From NCBI GenBank assembly GCA_029856425.1, contig JAHQWZ010000025.1, positions 1-13,404 on the forward strand: a stretch of 13,404 bases of DNA, read 5' to 3'. Position 1 is the stretch's first letter, and the number at the start of each line of letters is the position of its first letter. Made by a program: the position numbers and the translations under genes. Source of the stretch: Candidatus Thorarchaeota archaeon (GTDB lineage Archaea; Asgardarchaeota; Thorarchaeia; Thorarchaeales; Thorarchaeaceae). The notes under the pieces were generated by a model. The model worked only from the letters and a program-made list of their open reading frames with translations, was not told the origin of the DNA and did not search any database. Shown piece by piece: positions 5,749-13,141 of the stretch.

Positions 5749-5961
5749 TTATATTGGGCCTATCAGCGATGGCAAAATACTCTCTGTTCCCCAGTCGCTT
5801 GTGATGGTGATCATGAAGATTTGGACTATGAAGCTAAGCAGGCCAACTAGAATCATAGCTAGTAATGTAATCTTTGTGCTTGTCCAGAGTTCTGTTCTGG
5901 ATGGCTTGGTTGCCAGTTTAAGGATGCGTTTGCTCTCTTGAATGAATTCACTAATGCCCAA
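5749..5961 (-). CDS. secE: Protein translocase subunit SecE/Sec61-gamma
   Basis: A 70-residue protein, the gamma subunit that clamps the SecY/Sec61-alpha channel. It has an amphipathic N-terminal helix with the family-like pattern FIQESKRILKLATKPSRTEL (6-25) and one membrane helix (about 30-54, LLAMILVGLLSFIVQIF), followed by a short external tail. The start is a TTG; the nearby ATG at AGGATGTGA runs straight into a stop, and the TTG lies behind a GGATGTGA sequence that can serve as a weak Shine-Dalgarno. The secE-spt5-rpl11 order is classical in archaea and bacteria. Length is normal for archaea. Confidence 0.9.
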   Translation of the reverse strand: MGISEFIQESKRILKLATKPSRTELWTSTKITLLAMILVGLLSFIVQIFMITITSDWGTESILPSLIGPI

Positions 5962-6013
5962 GTGTCTTCACATCCTGGTGTTTGAATGCCTTAGATGTAG
6001 GATTCGACTGCTC

Positions 6014-7207
6014 TCAGTCTAGCTCTTCTTTTAACCCTTCCTGATTGTCCATGTCGGTTTCATTCAATCTCTGCAGTCCCAAGTCTGTCTTGAGGTCATC
6101 CGCCAGGGGCATGACTCGCTCCGTCTTATCAAACACGTAAGGGGAGCTGACACCAGATGCGATAATTGTCACACGAATTCTATTTTCAAGTTCTGGAGCT
6201 ATCAATGCACCATAGATGATCTCTACTCCAGGATTTACTTGTTCAGTCACAAGCTCTACAACCCGCTTCGCCTCAGCCAACTGAAGGTCAGTGCTGCCAC
6301 TGACGTTGACAAGGATGTTACGAGCATTCTCGATTGAAACTTCAATCAGCGGGTTCCTGAGAGCATTGATTACGGCTTCCTCAGCTCTGTTTTCTCCCTC
6401 TCCTTCCCCAAGTGCAATGATTGAAACACCGCCATTCTTCATTGTCGTACGAACATCAGCAAAGTCCAGGTTCACCAATCCTGGCTTCGAAATCAGTTCA
6501 GCTATACCCTTAACAGCCCTCACCAAGACCTCATCGGCTACCATGAAAGCTTCAGGCATGGACAGATCTGGAGCTATCTCTAATAGCTTCTCATTGGGTA
6601 TGGCTATCAATGTATCAACGTGCTCCATGATGGCATTGAGACCGCGTTGAGCGTTCCGTCTTCTTGTATCTCCTTCCACTTCAAAAGGGAGACACACAAT
6701 AGCAACAGTCAGCGCGCCATTCTCTTTTGCAGCCTTGGCTACCAGTGGTGCTGCCCCCGTTCCTGTGCCGCCGCCCATTCCAGCAGTTATGAACACGAGA
6801 TCTCCTTGGACTACATCCTTGATGACCTCATATGTTTCTAGAGCGGCCGCTTCGCCTATATCAGGATTGTTTCCTGCTCCAAGCCCCCCACAGGTATCCC
6901 TGCCCAGAAGCAACTTGTGGTTTGAGCTACAGAAATAGAGGTCCTGCGCATCTGTATTTGCGGCCAGTGTTTCTGCTCCCTCCACTCCCACTTGCATCAG
7001 ACGTGTTACTGCATTATTGCCAGCTCCGCCAACTCCAACGACGAGTATTCTAGCGCTCACTGACTCTAGGATATTGGCCAGCTCATCATCAGTAGTGGCA
7101 GATTTTCCAGGGGACCTCCTGGAGGATTTGCCAGTATCAACGTCATGTTTGCTAGTTGGTGCTGTTCTAAGGACCTCTTCTAATAATGGGTGCATAAGCT
7201 CACTCAC
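6014..7207 (-). CDS. ftsZ: Cell division GTPase FtsZ
   Basis: A 397-residue tubulin-family GTPase that polymerises into the division ring. Nucleotide-binding loops are VGVGGAGNNAV (57-67), the tubulin signature GGGTGTG (145-151) and NTDAQDL (84-90). The catalytic T7 loop NLDFAD (246-251) carries the N-x-D-x-x-D pattern, so it should be an active GTPase. The N-terminal 50 residues are polar and probably disordered, and the C-terminal tail after about 365 is acidic. The longest start is the GTG at 7207; an ATG four codons later, preceded by AAGGTG and GTGAG, is a good alternative. It follows the PfkB gene by 70 bases with a possible promoter and precedes secE by 52 bases, a common archaeal neighbour pair. 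Confidence 0.97.
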   Translation of the reverse strand: MSELMHPLLEEVLRTAPTSKHDVDTGKSSRRSPGKSATTDDELANILESVSARILVVGVGGAGNNAVTRLMQVGVEGAETLAANTDAQDLYFCSSNHKLLLGRDTCGGLGAGNNPDIGEAAALETYEVIKDVVQGDLVFITAGMGGGTGTGAAPLVAKAAKENGALTVAIVCLPFEVEGDTRRRNAQRGLNAIMEHVDTLIAIPNEKLLEIAPDLSMPEAFMVADEVLVRAVKGIAELISKPGLVNLDFADVRTTMKNGGVSIIALGEGEGENRAEEAVINALRNPLIEVSIENARNILVNVSGSTDLQLAEAKRVVELVTEQVNPGVEIIYGALIAPELENRIRVTIIASGVSSPYVFDKTERVMPLADDLKTDLGLQRLNETDMDNQEGLKEELD

Positions 7208-7230
7208 ACCTTGAATTCCGTGTTAATACT

Positions 7231-7241
7231 GGTATATTCTC
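7231..7241 (-). promoter_or_regulatory. Possible TATA-like promoter before ftsZ
   Basis: The minus strand reads GAGAATATACC in the 70-base gap before ftsZ, about 28 bases from the GTG at 7207. If used, ftsZ-secE-spt5 could be transcribed separately from the upstream genes with little or no leader. A short T-run (CTTTTTC) lies just before it. Weak, position-based. Confidence 0.3.
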
Positions 7242-7277
7242 CTATGAAAAAGTAGAATACTACGCAGGTAATACCGC

Positions 7278-8249
7278 CTATCGTCGACCTTTTCCTTTTC
7301 GGCGTTTTCCGGTCTTGAAGGTCCTGAGTATTGATTCAATTGACACACCATTCTTCTTCAGAAGTCTGGCGGTTTCATCCATTGTGGGCTGACCCATCTG
7401 TGCGCCTTTCTTGGTTATTGTAAGGGCGGCTACTGCATTCCCGACATGAAGGGCTTGCTCTATCCTCTCAGAACGAGTCCACGCAGTGATGAAACCAGCT
7501 GCAAAGGCATCGCCAGCTCCCAAGGTGTCAACTGCAGGGACATCAAACACGCGAGACGAGCAGTATTCAAACCCATCTGTAGCAACTGCGCCTTTCACAC
7601 CTTTCTTGACTATTACAATCCCAGGTATTGTCTTTGCGAATGTCTTCAGGGCTTTCTCATTCGGATTGACATCGAAGTAGTTGCGGAGCTCTCCTTGGTT
7701 TAAGAAGAGAAGATCAGTTCTGCGAAGGATTGGTTTGAAGTCCAATGAACCTGCAGCCCTTCCTGGGTCAAAGGAGAATATCATTCCATTCGCAGTAGAA
7801 ATCTCTTGAACCCTCGAAGCCATCATTGGGAATGCACCAGCGAGGTGTACCAATGTGGATTTTACAAGGGCTTCCTCGTCAAGAACGTGCTTTTCTATGA
7901 AGCGATTTGCACCCGGTTCTGAAACAACAACTCTGTCACCATTTCGCTGCTCCGCAAGGAAGAAGATACCGGTTGGTTGATTGTCCAGGACTAACACGGA
8001 ACTTATGTCCACTCCAGCACTTGATAGGTCTTTCAAGGCCTGTTGTCCGTAGAAGTCATCACCAACGCAACCAACTATTCCCGTGCCTACTCCGAGCTTA
8101 GCTATCTGGGCTGCGAAATTTGATGCAGAACCTCCAAAGGAGATTAGTCCTTGTTCACTTGTAACGTGCTCATTCTTCGCTGGAATTCTGTCGACTTGCA
8201 TAATGATGTCTACATTGATTCTGCCAATGGCTACAACTTCTCGCGCCAA
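7278..8249 (-). CDS. PfkB/ribokinase-family sugar or nucleoside kinase
   Basis: A 323-residue kinase that transfers the ATP gamma-phosphate to a sugar, sugar-phosphate or nucleoside; the substrate cannot be read from the sequence. The N-terminal family signature is FGGSASNFAAQIAKLG (38-53). The C-terminal signature DTLGAGDAFAAGF (241-253) contains the anion-hole GAG and the catalytic base D247. The C-terminus carries an extra strongly basic tail (312-323, ending KGKGRR), unusual for the family. The start is a TTG chosen for GAGG eight bases upstream and because VVAIGRINVDII is the standard first strand. It follows argF by 12 bases, so the two are cotranscribed. Ribokinase, fructokinase-like and archaeal nucleoside kinase are all possible. 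Confidence 0.88.
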   Translation of the reverse strand: MAREVVAIGRINVDIIMQVDRIPAKNEHVTSEQGLISFGGSASNFAAQIAKLGVGTGIVGCVGDDFYGQQALKDLSSAGVDISSVLVLDNQPTGIFFLAEQRNGDRVVVSEPGANRFIEKHVLDEEALVKSTLVHLAGAFPMMASRVQEISTANGMIFSFDPGRAAGSLDFKPILRRTDLLFLNQGELRNYFDVNPNEKALKTFAKTIPGIVIVKKGVKGAVATDGFEYCSSRVFDVPAVDTLGAGDAFAAGFITAWTRSERIEQALHVGNAVAALTITKKGAQMGQPTMDETARLLKKNGVSIESILRTFKTGKRRKGKGRR

Positions 8250-8261
8250 TTCAAAAGCCTC

Positions 8262-9185
8262 TTACACAATGAGCGCCATTATTCCCTTCTGCGCATGCAG
8301 ACGGTTCTCTGCTTGATCAAACACAACTGAGTGTTTACCATCCATAACTACACTCTCAATCTCCTCATCCCGATGTGCAGGCAAGCAATGCATAACAATC
8401 ACGTTATCATTAGCCTTTCCAACCAGGGTTCTATTGACCTGAAACGGCATTAGAGCGTCTTCTTTCTCCTTGGACTTTTCCTGGCCCATGCTGAAGAATG
8501 TGTCCGTGTAAATCACATCAGCCCCCTTTACAGCTGCAGCTGGGTCATTTACTATCTCTAGGGTTGTTTGGTGAGTCTTGTTCAATGAATCCGCCTTCTT
8601 GATGATTTCTTCAGAGGGAGTGTAACCTTTTGGTGAGCCAATACTGACATCCATACCCATGATTGTACAGCCTTGCATGATAGAATTGCTCACGTTATTG
8701 GAATCTCCAACGTATGCAATCTTGAGTCCCTCTAGTTTCCCTTTGTGTTCCTCAATTGTCATCATATCGGCCATTATTTGACAGGGGTGATTGAAGTCGG
8801 ATAGACCATTAATCACTGGAACTGTGGCATGTTCTGCCAGTTCAACCACTTCACTATGGCCAAAGACCCGGGCCATAATCACATCACAATATCTGCTCAA
8901 GACCTTCGCAGTATCAGCAATTGTTTCTCCTCTGCCAAGTTGAGTGCCGCTAGGCTGAAGATACAGTGCATGGCCCCCGAGTTGAGTCATTCCTACCTCA
9001 AAGGAAACGCGCGTTCTTGTAGAAGACTTCATGAAGATCATAGCAAGTGACTTGCCCTTTAGAATCTCATGAGGCTCGCCATTCCTCTGTTTACGCTTTA
9101 GTTCATGTGCTTTATCGAGTATGGCTCTCAGTTCATCTCTGTTGAAATCTGCAAGATCAACAAAGTTTCTACCTTTGAAACCCAA
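8262..9185 (-). CDS. argF: Ornithine carbamoyltransferase
   Basis: Transfers the carbamoyl group from carbamoyl phosphate to ornithine, giving citrulline in arginine synthesis; cytosolic trimer or higher oligomer. From the TTG at 9185 the protein has 307 residues. Motifs in order are SSTRTR (carbamoyl-phosphate binding, about 54-59), HPCQ (133-136), the ornithine loop with DTFFSMGQE (228-236), HCLPAHR (266-272) and QAENRLHAQ near the end. The SMG loop and HCLPAHR favour ornithine over aspartate as substrate. I chose the TTG because GAGGT lies seven bases upstream and it places the start just before KGRNFVDL, where the family begins. A GTG at 9215, about 27 bases after a TATA-like site, would add ten residues. 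It is the only arginine gene in view. Confidence 0.95.
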   Translation of the reverse strand: MGFKGRNFVDLADFNRDELRAILDKAHELKRKQRNGEPHEILKGKSLAMIFMKSSTRTRVSFEVGMTQLGGHALYLQPSGTQLGRGETIADTAKVLSRYCDVIMARVFGHSEVVELAEHATVPVINGLSDFNHPCQIMADMMTIEEHKGKLEGLKIAYVGDSNNVSNSIMQGCTIMGMDVSIGSPKGYTPSEEIIKKADSLNKTHQTTLEIVNDPAAAVKGADVIYTDTFFSMGQEKSKEKEDALMPFQVNRTLVGKANDNVIVMHCLPAHRDEEIESVVMDGKHSVVFDQAENRLHAQKGIMALIV

Positions 9186-9237
9186 AATAGTAACCTCTAC
9201 TGATGTCTTAGACACTGAGGTTTCAGATTGCGCCGCG

Positions 9238-9247
9238 TAATAAAATT
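9238..9247 (-). promoter_or_regulatory. Possible TATA-like site between ftsY and argF
   Basis: The minus strand reads AATTTTATTA centred about 27 bases upstream of a GTG at 9215. If active it would give an argF-pfkB transcript starting at that GTG without a leader. The competing TTG at 9185 with its Shine-Dalgarno sequence fits read-through or a short leader. Low confidence. Confidence 0.25.
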
Positions 9248-9257
9248 GTCCACCTGT

Positions 9258-10163
9258 TTAATCTACGATTCTCTGTGCAAACCATTGTGGTTCGAATCTG
9301 CGTAGGTCTTCATAACCCTGTCCAACTCCAATATAGATTACAGGTCGGCCTGTGACAAAGGCTACTGAAAGAGCTGCTCCTCCTGAGGGGTCTGCATCCA
9401 CTTTGGTTAGAATTGCCCCATCAATCTTTATGGCATCATTGAACTCCTTTGCTTGAGAGAGAGCATCATTCCCGGCGAGAGCATCTCCCACGAAGATTTT
9501 CAGGTCGGGCTCAGTAACTCTGACGATTTTCTGCATCTCAGAGATTAGATTCTTGTTGCTCTGCATTCTTCCAGCTGAGTCTATCATAACGACATCAATT
9601 CCTTTTGCACGTGCGTGGGAAATGGCATCATACGCCACAGCAGCTGCATCTGCACCATAGTTCTGCTTGATAACCCTAATGCCGAGCCTCTTTCCATGTT
9701 CCTCAAGTTGTTCTATGCTCCCCGCACGGAATGTATCCCCAGCCGCTATGACAATGGAGAAACCATTCTTCTTGTAGAGATTTGCCAATTTTGCCAACGT
9801 TGTTGTCTTTCCAGTCCCATTCACACCTACGAAGAGAATCACTGTCGGTTCTCCCTTTGCCTTCTTGTCGGAGGCAAACTGGATTGGGTCAAGTGGATGT
9901 TTGGGTGTCAAGACCTCCATTATCGACTCATAAATGGCTGTTTTGAATAGCTTGCCAGTCTTTTCCAGACGGCCGGTTCGTGTCCCAATCAGCTTTTCCT
10001 TTGTCAGGCTGCATATATGCTCAGCAACATCAACCGCCACATCATTTTGAATTAGAACCATCTGGAGGTCCCATACCGCATCGGCAAGGTTCTTCTCATT
10101 CAGCTCCTTGGTTGTAGCTTTGGTTACTGCAGAATCCATCGCACCTCGGAGCTTTTCGAACAC
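9258..10163 (-). CDS. ftsY: Signal recognition particle receptor FtsY
   Basis: A 301-residue SRP-family GTPase that docks SRP-ribosome complexes at the membrane and hands nascent chains to SecYE. The helical N domain spans about 1-90. The G domain shows the P-loop GVNGTGKTT (113-121), DTFRAGSIEQL (143-153), DSAGRM (195-200), TKVD (253-256) and the C-terminal GVGQGYEDLRRF (279-290), which is FtsY-like. It lacks the long acidic A domain of E. coli FtsY, as is usual in archaea. The GTG start lies one base after the pfdA stop, with AGGGGG about ten bases upstream. Pairing with prefoldin is a widespread archaeal arrangement. Confidence 0.97.
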   Translation of the reverse strand: MFEKLRGAMDSAVTKATTKELNEKNLADAVWDLQMVLIQNDVAVDVAEHICSLTKEKLIGTRTGRLEKTGKLFKTAIYESIMEVLTPKHPLDPIQFASDKKAKGEPTVILFVGVNGTGKTTTLAKLANLYKKNGFSIVIAAGDTFRAGSIEQLEEHGKRLGIRVIKQNYGADAAAVAYDAISHARAKGIDVVMIDSAGRMQSNKNLISEMQKIVRVTEPDLKIFVGDALAGNDALSQAKEFNDAIKIDGAILTKVDADPSGGAALSVAFVTGRPVIYIGVGQGYEDLRRFEPQWFAQRIVD

Positions 10164-10164
10164 G

Positions 10165-10602
10165 CTACTGTGCCCCCTGGGCCTGCATCTGAGTCGCTAG
10201 TTGTCTCATCTGTGCATCTAAGGATTCCGCACGGTTGGCAAGCTTGCCAAGGTCTGAAATAAGACTCTCATACTGCTTTCCCAGACTCTCTATGGCTTTC
10301 CCGACTCCTTCCATGGCTTGTTCAATAGTCAGCTCTATTCTCACACCACTACCCAGAGCTCTTGTAACTTTGGAGGTGTCAATCAGCTTTGCTTGTATGA
10401 AGATGCCACCTCCAACATTAAGCAGCGTCTCTTCGCCCTCTTTCCTTGCTTCAAGCTCCTTGAGTATGGCTAATCCGTTTTGATATTGGTTGAGAAGAAC
10501 CTGTGTCAACTCAATCTGTTGCTGAATAGTGTTCAGGTTTGACTCAGCGAGTTGTTGTTCCACATAGAGTTTCTGAAGAAGATTCTGCTGCTCTTCTGTC
10601 AT
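10165..10602 (-). CDS. pfdA: Prefoldin alpha subunit
   Basis: A 145-residue subunit of the hexameric chaperone that captures unfolded proteins and delivers them to the thermosome. It has two long coiled-coil arms (about 1-55 and 95-140), rich in Q, E and L, around a beta-hairpin core with LLNVGGGIFIQAKL (60-73) and a second hairpin near 82-92. This is the alpha-type topology. The ATG overlaps the stop of the upstream rpl20e by four bases (ATGA), and ftsY follows one base after its stop. Length and order are typical for archaea. Confidence 0.95.
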   Translation of the reverse strand: MTEEQQNLLQKLYVEQQLAESNLNTIQQQIELTQVLLNQYQNGLAILKELEARKEGEETLLNVGGGIFIQAKLIDTSKVTRALGSGVRIELTIEQAMEGVGKAIESLGKQYESLISDLGKLANRAESLDAQMRQLATQMQAQGAQ

Positions 10603-10844
10603 GCCAGTTCGCTCTCCAGTCCAAGAATTCTTCTGAGCTCTATGTCTGTGCTCTCTTCAGGTTTAATCTCAACAATCTCGCTGATGGTGATATCCTTTCT
10701 TTTCACTCTGTGACGGCTTCCAAGCTCAGAATAGATTCTCTCTCTCACATGCGCCTCTTTTAGTGCAATCATTTCCTTTGAGAAAATGAATTTTCTCTTC
10801 AACTTACGATATTCGCCTTTCACTCGCCATACCTTAGAACTCAT
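10599..10844 (-). CDS. rpl20e: Large subunit ribosomal protein eL20 (L18Ae/LX)
   Basis: An 81-residue archaeal ribosomal protein, the short single-domain form of eukaryotic L18a. Recognisable segments are VWRVKGEYR (5-13), FSKEMIALKEAHVRERIYS (21-39) and the HRVKR-ITI-IVEI strand region (45-60). The ATG has GGTGG about nine bases upstream. The gene lies 15 bases after aif6 and overlaps pfdA by four bases, the standard archaeal aif6-LX-pfdA-ftsY string. Confidence 0.94.
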   Translation of the reverse strand: MSSKVWRVKGEYRKLKRKFIFSKEMIALKEAHVRERIYSELGSRHRVKRKDITISEIVEIKPEESTDIELRRILGLESELA

Positions 10845-10859
10845 CTGAAGACCACCTTT

Positions 10860-11525
10860 TTAGACAAAGCCCAGGACTTGACTGATGTGGGCCAATTCTA
10901 CACCTGTTGTTTCTGACCCAACAATCATGCTGTCCATGTTTGCCATAACACCCAGACTGGTGTATGGACTGCCTCGATTAACTGTGCCAACCTCGACGTG
11001 CACTTTTAACAGCTGTGATATCTTCTCAATCTCACTAGTTGTCGCCATTGGATGAACTATTGCTCCCTGATTTGTTGTCGCCGTATTGGAGCCAACGGTT
11101 GGCAGATTGGCGACGGTTCCCGGAATAACCTCGACGTCAAGAGCGTCTGATATCTTTGTTCTTGCATTCTTATCAAAATCAGGATGACAGATAGCCCCAT
11201 TATCATTAGCAAGGATGATGTTACCGAGGGCTGTCATCTTGTCATCTATCCAATCAACCCGAATATCTGAATACTCCTTAAGTGCCGCAAGCTCCTCGTC
11301 ACTCGCTGTGTACGGCAGAAGAATGCCATTTGAGTTGGCTACACAAACAAGACCAATCACATCCAGAGTGGCTATGGTCGACTGTACCAATGGAAGATTA
11401 AAGACACGTTCCATGGTCTCTATGGATCTCTCTGACATGTTTGGAGAAACAAACACATACCTATCGGTGGCGATTCCAAAGGCTCCTATATTTGAATCGC
11501 CCTCGAAGTCATATCGGGCGATCAT
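10860..11525 (-). CDS. eif6: Translation initiation factor aIF6
   Basis: A ribosome anti-association factor that binds the 60S/50S subunit near L23 and L14 and blocks premature joining. From the ATG at 11525 it has 221 residues, normal for the family, and shows the repeated pentein units: ARYDFEGDSNIGAFGIATD near the start, then LANDNGAICHPDF, GSNTATTNQGAIVHP and GSPYTSLGVMAN in the later repeats. I chose the ATG because family members begin two or three residues before this point. A TTG two codons earlier sits directly after the rpl31e stop and five bases after GAGG, so it is a serious alternative. It is flanked by rpl31e and rpl20e, as in most archaea. Confidence 0.95.
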   Translation of the reverse strand: MIARYDFEGDSNIGAFGIATDRYVFVSPNMSERSIETMERVFNLPLVQSTIATLDVIGLVCVANSNGILLPYTASDEELAALKEYSDIRVDWIDDKMTALGNIILANDNGAICHPDFDKNARTKISDALDVEVIPGTVANLPTVGSNTATTNQGAIVHPMATTSEIEKISQLLKVHVEVGTVNRGSPYTSLGVMANMDSMIVGSETTGVELAHISQVLGFV

Positions 11526-11531
11526 GTGCAA

Positions 11532-11942
11532 CTATCCCTCTGCTAGATATACACGAACAAGATTGTCTGAGTTCTTAGTTGCCCTAATTCGTATCCTTCT
11601 TGGAGGCTTCTGAATTCCTCTCTCCCAGATTCTCTCATTCACCTCAGGCTGAATCACAATCTCTTCAGGCTTCATGTGGCGTTCTACAAATTCCCTCAGA
11701 ATTCTCACAGCTCTGTTTGATCTGCGGAGTCTGCTCCCTGTCCAGTACGCCTTTCTCAGAGGAACTGTGTAAATCCGTTCATCGATGATCTCTTCCTCAG
11801 GGATGACTTCGGCGGGCTCAACTTCTGCGGCATCTGGCCTTTTTTCTACTGCCTTAATCTCCTCGTCCTCGCCAATCTCTTCAATCTCTTCGAGGTCGGG
11901 AAGTTCTCCCTCGATTTCCTCTATCTCCTTCTCTACAATCAT
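11532..11942 (-). CDS. rpl31e: Ribosomal protein eL31 with an acidic N-terminal extension
   Basis: A ribosomal protein near the polypeptide exit tunnel, where SRP and other factors dock. The core (about 55-136) has ERIYTVPLRKAYW (55-67), ILREFVERHMKPEEI (81-95) and NERIWERGIQKPPRRIRI (102-119), all family hallmarks. Archaeal eL31 is usually about 80-95 residues; here 53 extra residues precede the core, 23 of them Asp or Glu and only a few basic. The ATG at 11942 is backed by an AGGTG Shine-Dalgarno eight bases upstream, and no better start is seen nearer the core. rpl39e lies 14 bases upstream and the aif6 start follows at once. Core certain; the role of the extension is unknown. Confidence 0.93.
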   Translation of the reverse strand: MIVEKEIEEIEGELPDLEEIEEIGEDEEIKAVEKRPDAAEVEPAEVIPEEEIIDERIYTVPLRKAYWTGSRLRRSNRAVRILREFVERHMKPEEIVIQPEVNERIWERGIQKPPRRIRIRATKNSDNLVRVYLAEG

Positions 11943-11956
11943 CTAGATACACCTGA

Positions 11957-12112
11957 CTACGGCTTGAGCTTGGTTTCTCGCCAGTTTCGCTGCTTAGGTG
12001 TTCTTCTCACCTTTCCACCACTCTTCACTACAGCCCAGGTGGGCACTGAGGAATTACTCTTGAGTGCTTTTGCCATCCTGAGTTTCTTCGCCAGGGGTTT
12101 GTTTCTTGCCAT
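11957..12112 (-). CDS. rpl39e: Ribosomal protein eL39
   Basis: A 51-residue very basic protein that lines the exit tunnel. The start is MARNKPLAKKLRMAKALK, followed by VPTWAVVKSGGKVRR and a terminal NWRETKLKP; these match archaeal/eukaryotic eL39 along the whole length. The ATG is at 12112 and the TAG at 11957. It sits 18 bases after the PDCD5 gene and 14 bases before rpl31e, the normal archaeal order. Length exactly as expected. Confidence 0.97.
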   Translation of the reverse strand: MARNKPLAKKLRMAKALKSNSSVPTWAVVKSGGKVRRTPKQRNWRETKLKP

Positions 12113-12130
12113 TTTCTTCACCATTTACAG

Positions 12131-12469
12131 CTATCTGAACGAGATTTTCCTCTCTCGTTCCTGTCCAGTTATTTGTTGAAGCAACCCTTTCAGTTGCTCA
12201 TCAGTCACTCTTGCTCTTAGCCTTCCAGATGAGGCCAATTGTATGAGTTGCAGTTCTATTTGTTCCGCAACTTGGGGTTTGACCATTCTGATGTTCGTCA
12301 GCCTCGAACGGGCTTCGGGAGTCAATATCTGCCTGAGAATTGCCTCCTTTTGAGCCTCTGCTTCAGCAGCTTGTTGTTCCCTGACCTGGTCTTCAAGTGC
12401 CTGCTCTCTCAGAGATGCAAGTTTCCTCTTTCGAATATCCTCAAGCTCCTCGTCGCTCAGCACACTCAC
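12131..12469 (-). CDS. PDCD5-family DNA-binding protein
   Basis: A 112-residue protein of the PDCD5/TFAR19 family, called DNA-binding protein in archaeal annotations; its archaeal role is not established. The N-terminal helix with DEELEDIRKRKLASL (5-19) is followed by a charged Q/E/A-rich helix (20-45) and the three-helix core with ILTPEARSRLTNIRMVKP (48-65), VAEQIELQLIQLASSGRL (67-84) and TDEQLKGLLQQI (89-100). The start is a GTG in GTAGGTGAGTG, where the ribosome-binding bases overlap the start region. It lies 20 bases after rps19e; the rps19e-pdcd5-rpl39e-rpl31e order is conserved in archaea. Confidence 0.93.
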   Translation of the reverse strand: MSVLSDEELEDIRKRKLASLREQALEDQVREQQAAEAEAQKEAILRQILTPEARSRLTNIRMVKPQVAEQIELQLIQLASSGRLRARVTDEQLKGLLQQITGQERERKISFR

Positions 12470-12489
12470 CTACTATGCCAAGATGGCGT

Positions 12490-12942
12490 CTAGTAGTTCT
12501 CCAGCTCGGGTATGGCCTTTGAGAGTTCCCTCTTCAGCGTTGCAGACAACTTGTCCATGTATGACCTGCCTATGTTTGTCATCTCTCGGCCTTTGGTTCC
12601 TCGCTTCATGATGAAACCAGCCATTTCCAGCTGCTGCAAGGCAGTCCGTACAATCGTCCCACTTCCTTTGTGGAACTTGTTGGGCTTCACACCACGTCGC
12701 TTCCTCCCTCCATAGTCAATGCGTAGACGCTCTGTTCCTATAGGCCCCTTGAGATACACCTTCCTGAGAATGCTAGCACATCTCATATACCACCAGTCTG
12801 GGTCGTCTGGTGCTCTTTCCTTATGTGCACCAGTCTTTACGAAGTGGGCCCATTCTGGAGGTTCGATCTCATCTCGAGACCTAAGGTCCTGTGCAAGTCG
12901 TCGTATCATGACGATGGGTGGGATATCATAGACCGTAGGCAT
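12490..12942 (-). CDS. rps19e: Small subunit ribosomal protein eS19
   Basis: A 150-residue protein of the small-subunit head, essential for 18S-type rRNA maturation in eukaryotes. Hallmarks are WWYMRCASILRKVYLKGPIG (50-69), YGGRKRRGVKP (77-87), HKGSGTIVRTALQQLE (91-106) and the C-terminal TNIGRSYMDKL (122-132). The ATG is supported by GGTGA six bases upstream. It is the first gene of the long cluster. Upstream is a TATA-like promoter and then a TnpB element on the opposite strand. Length normal. Confidence 0.97.
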   Translation of the reverse strand: MPTVYDIPPIVMIRRLAQDLRSRDEIEPPEWAHFVKTGAHKERAPDDPDWWYMRCASILRKVYLKGPIGTERLRIDYGGRKRRGVKPNKFHKGSGTIVRTALQQLEMAGFIMKRGTKGREMTNIGRSYMDKLSATLKRELSKAIPELENY

Positions 12943-13030
12943 CTGTTGTCACCATTTCGTTTGAGGGGGTCACCGCACATAGACTGAGCTAGTGGCCTAC
13001 CTCAGAAGGCTGCCATCGTCAAAATTAGTC

Positions 13031-13041
13031 CGCATAAAAGG
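13031..13041 (-). promoter_or_regulatory. TATA-like promoter of the rps19e cluster
   Basis: The minus strand reads CCTTTTATGCG, which would start transcription near 13010 and give a leader of about 70 bases. A second candidate, GGTTTATAGC (13063-13054), lies just upstream. This is the only intergenic space before the first cluster gene, so the main promoter should be here. Inferred. Confidence 0.4.
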
Positions 13042-13069
13042 TTGACGGCAGCTGCTATAAACCCAGACA

Positions 13070-13115
13070 AACCTAGACATAGGTTAGAGAACCGTCTTAG
13101 GTAAAGACTATACCT
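13070..13115. repeat. Inverted repeats upstream of tnpB, candidate element left end
   Basis: AACCTA (13070-13075) pairs perfectly with TAGGTT (13080-13085) around GACA. Then GTCTT (13094-13098) pairs with AAGAC (13104-13108), competing with AGGTA (13099-13103) paired with TACCT (13111-13115). IS200/IS605 elements carry subterminal hairpins at their ends, so this could be the left end. The exact border is not visible. Apart from these and the promoters, 12943-13169 shows no gene. Confidence 0.4.
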
Positions 13116-13133
13116 CAACAGATTATGTATGAG

Positions 13134-13141
13134 CTTATAAC
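13134..13141 (+). promoter_or_regulatory. TATA-like site before tnpB
   Basis: CTTATAAC on the plus strand predicts a start near 13162, a few bases before the ATG at 13170. This favours 13170 over the in-frame upstream ATG at 13126, which would lie before the predicted transcript start. Confidence 0.35.

Noticed and set aside
12943..13060. Possible C/D box small RNA or tRNA before rps19e
   Set aside because: A loose CTGA was present but no properly spaced C and D boxes or cloverleaf could be drawn.
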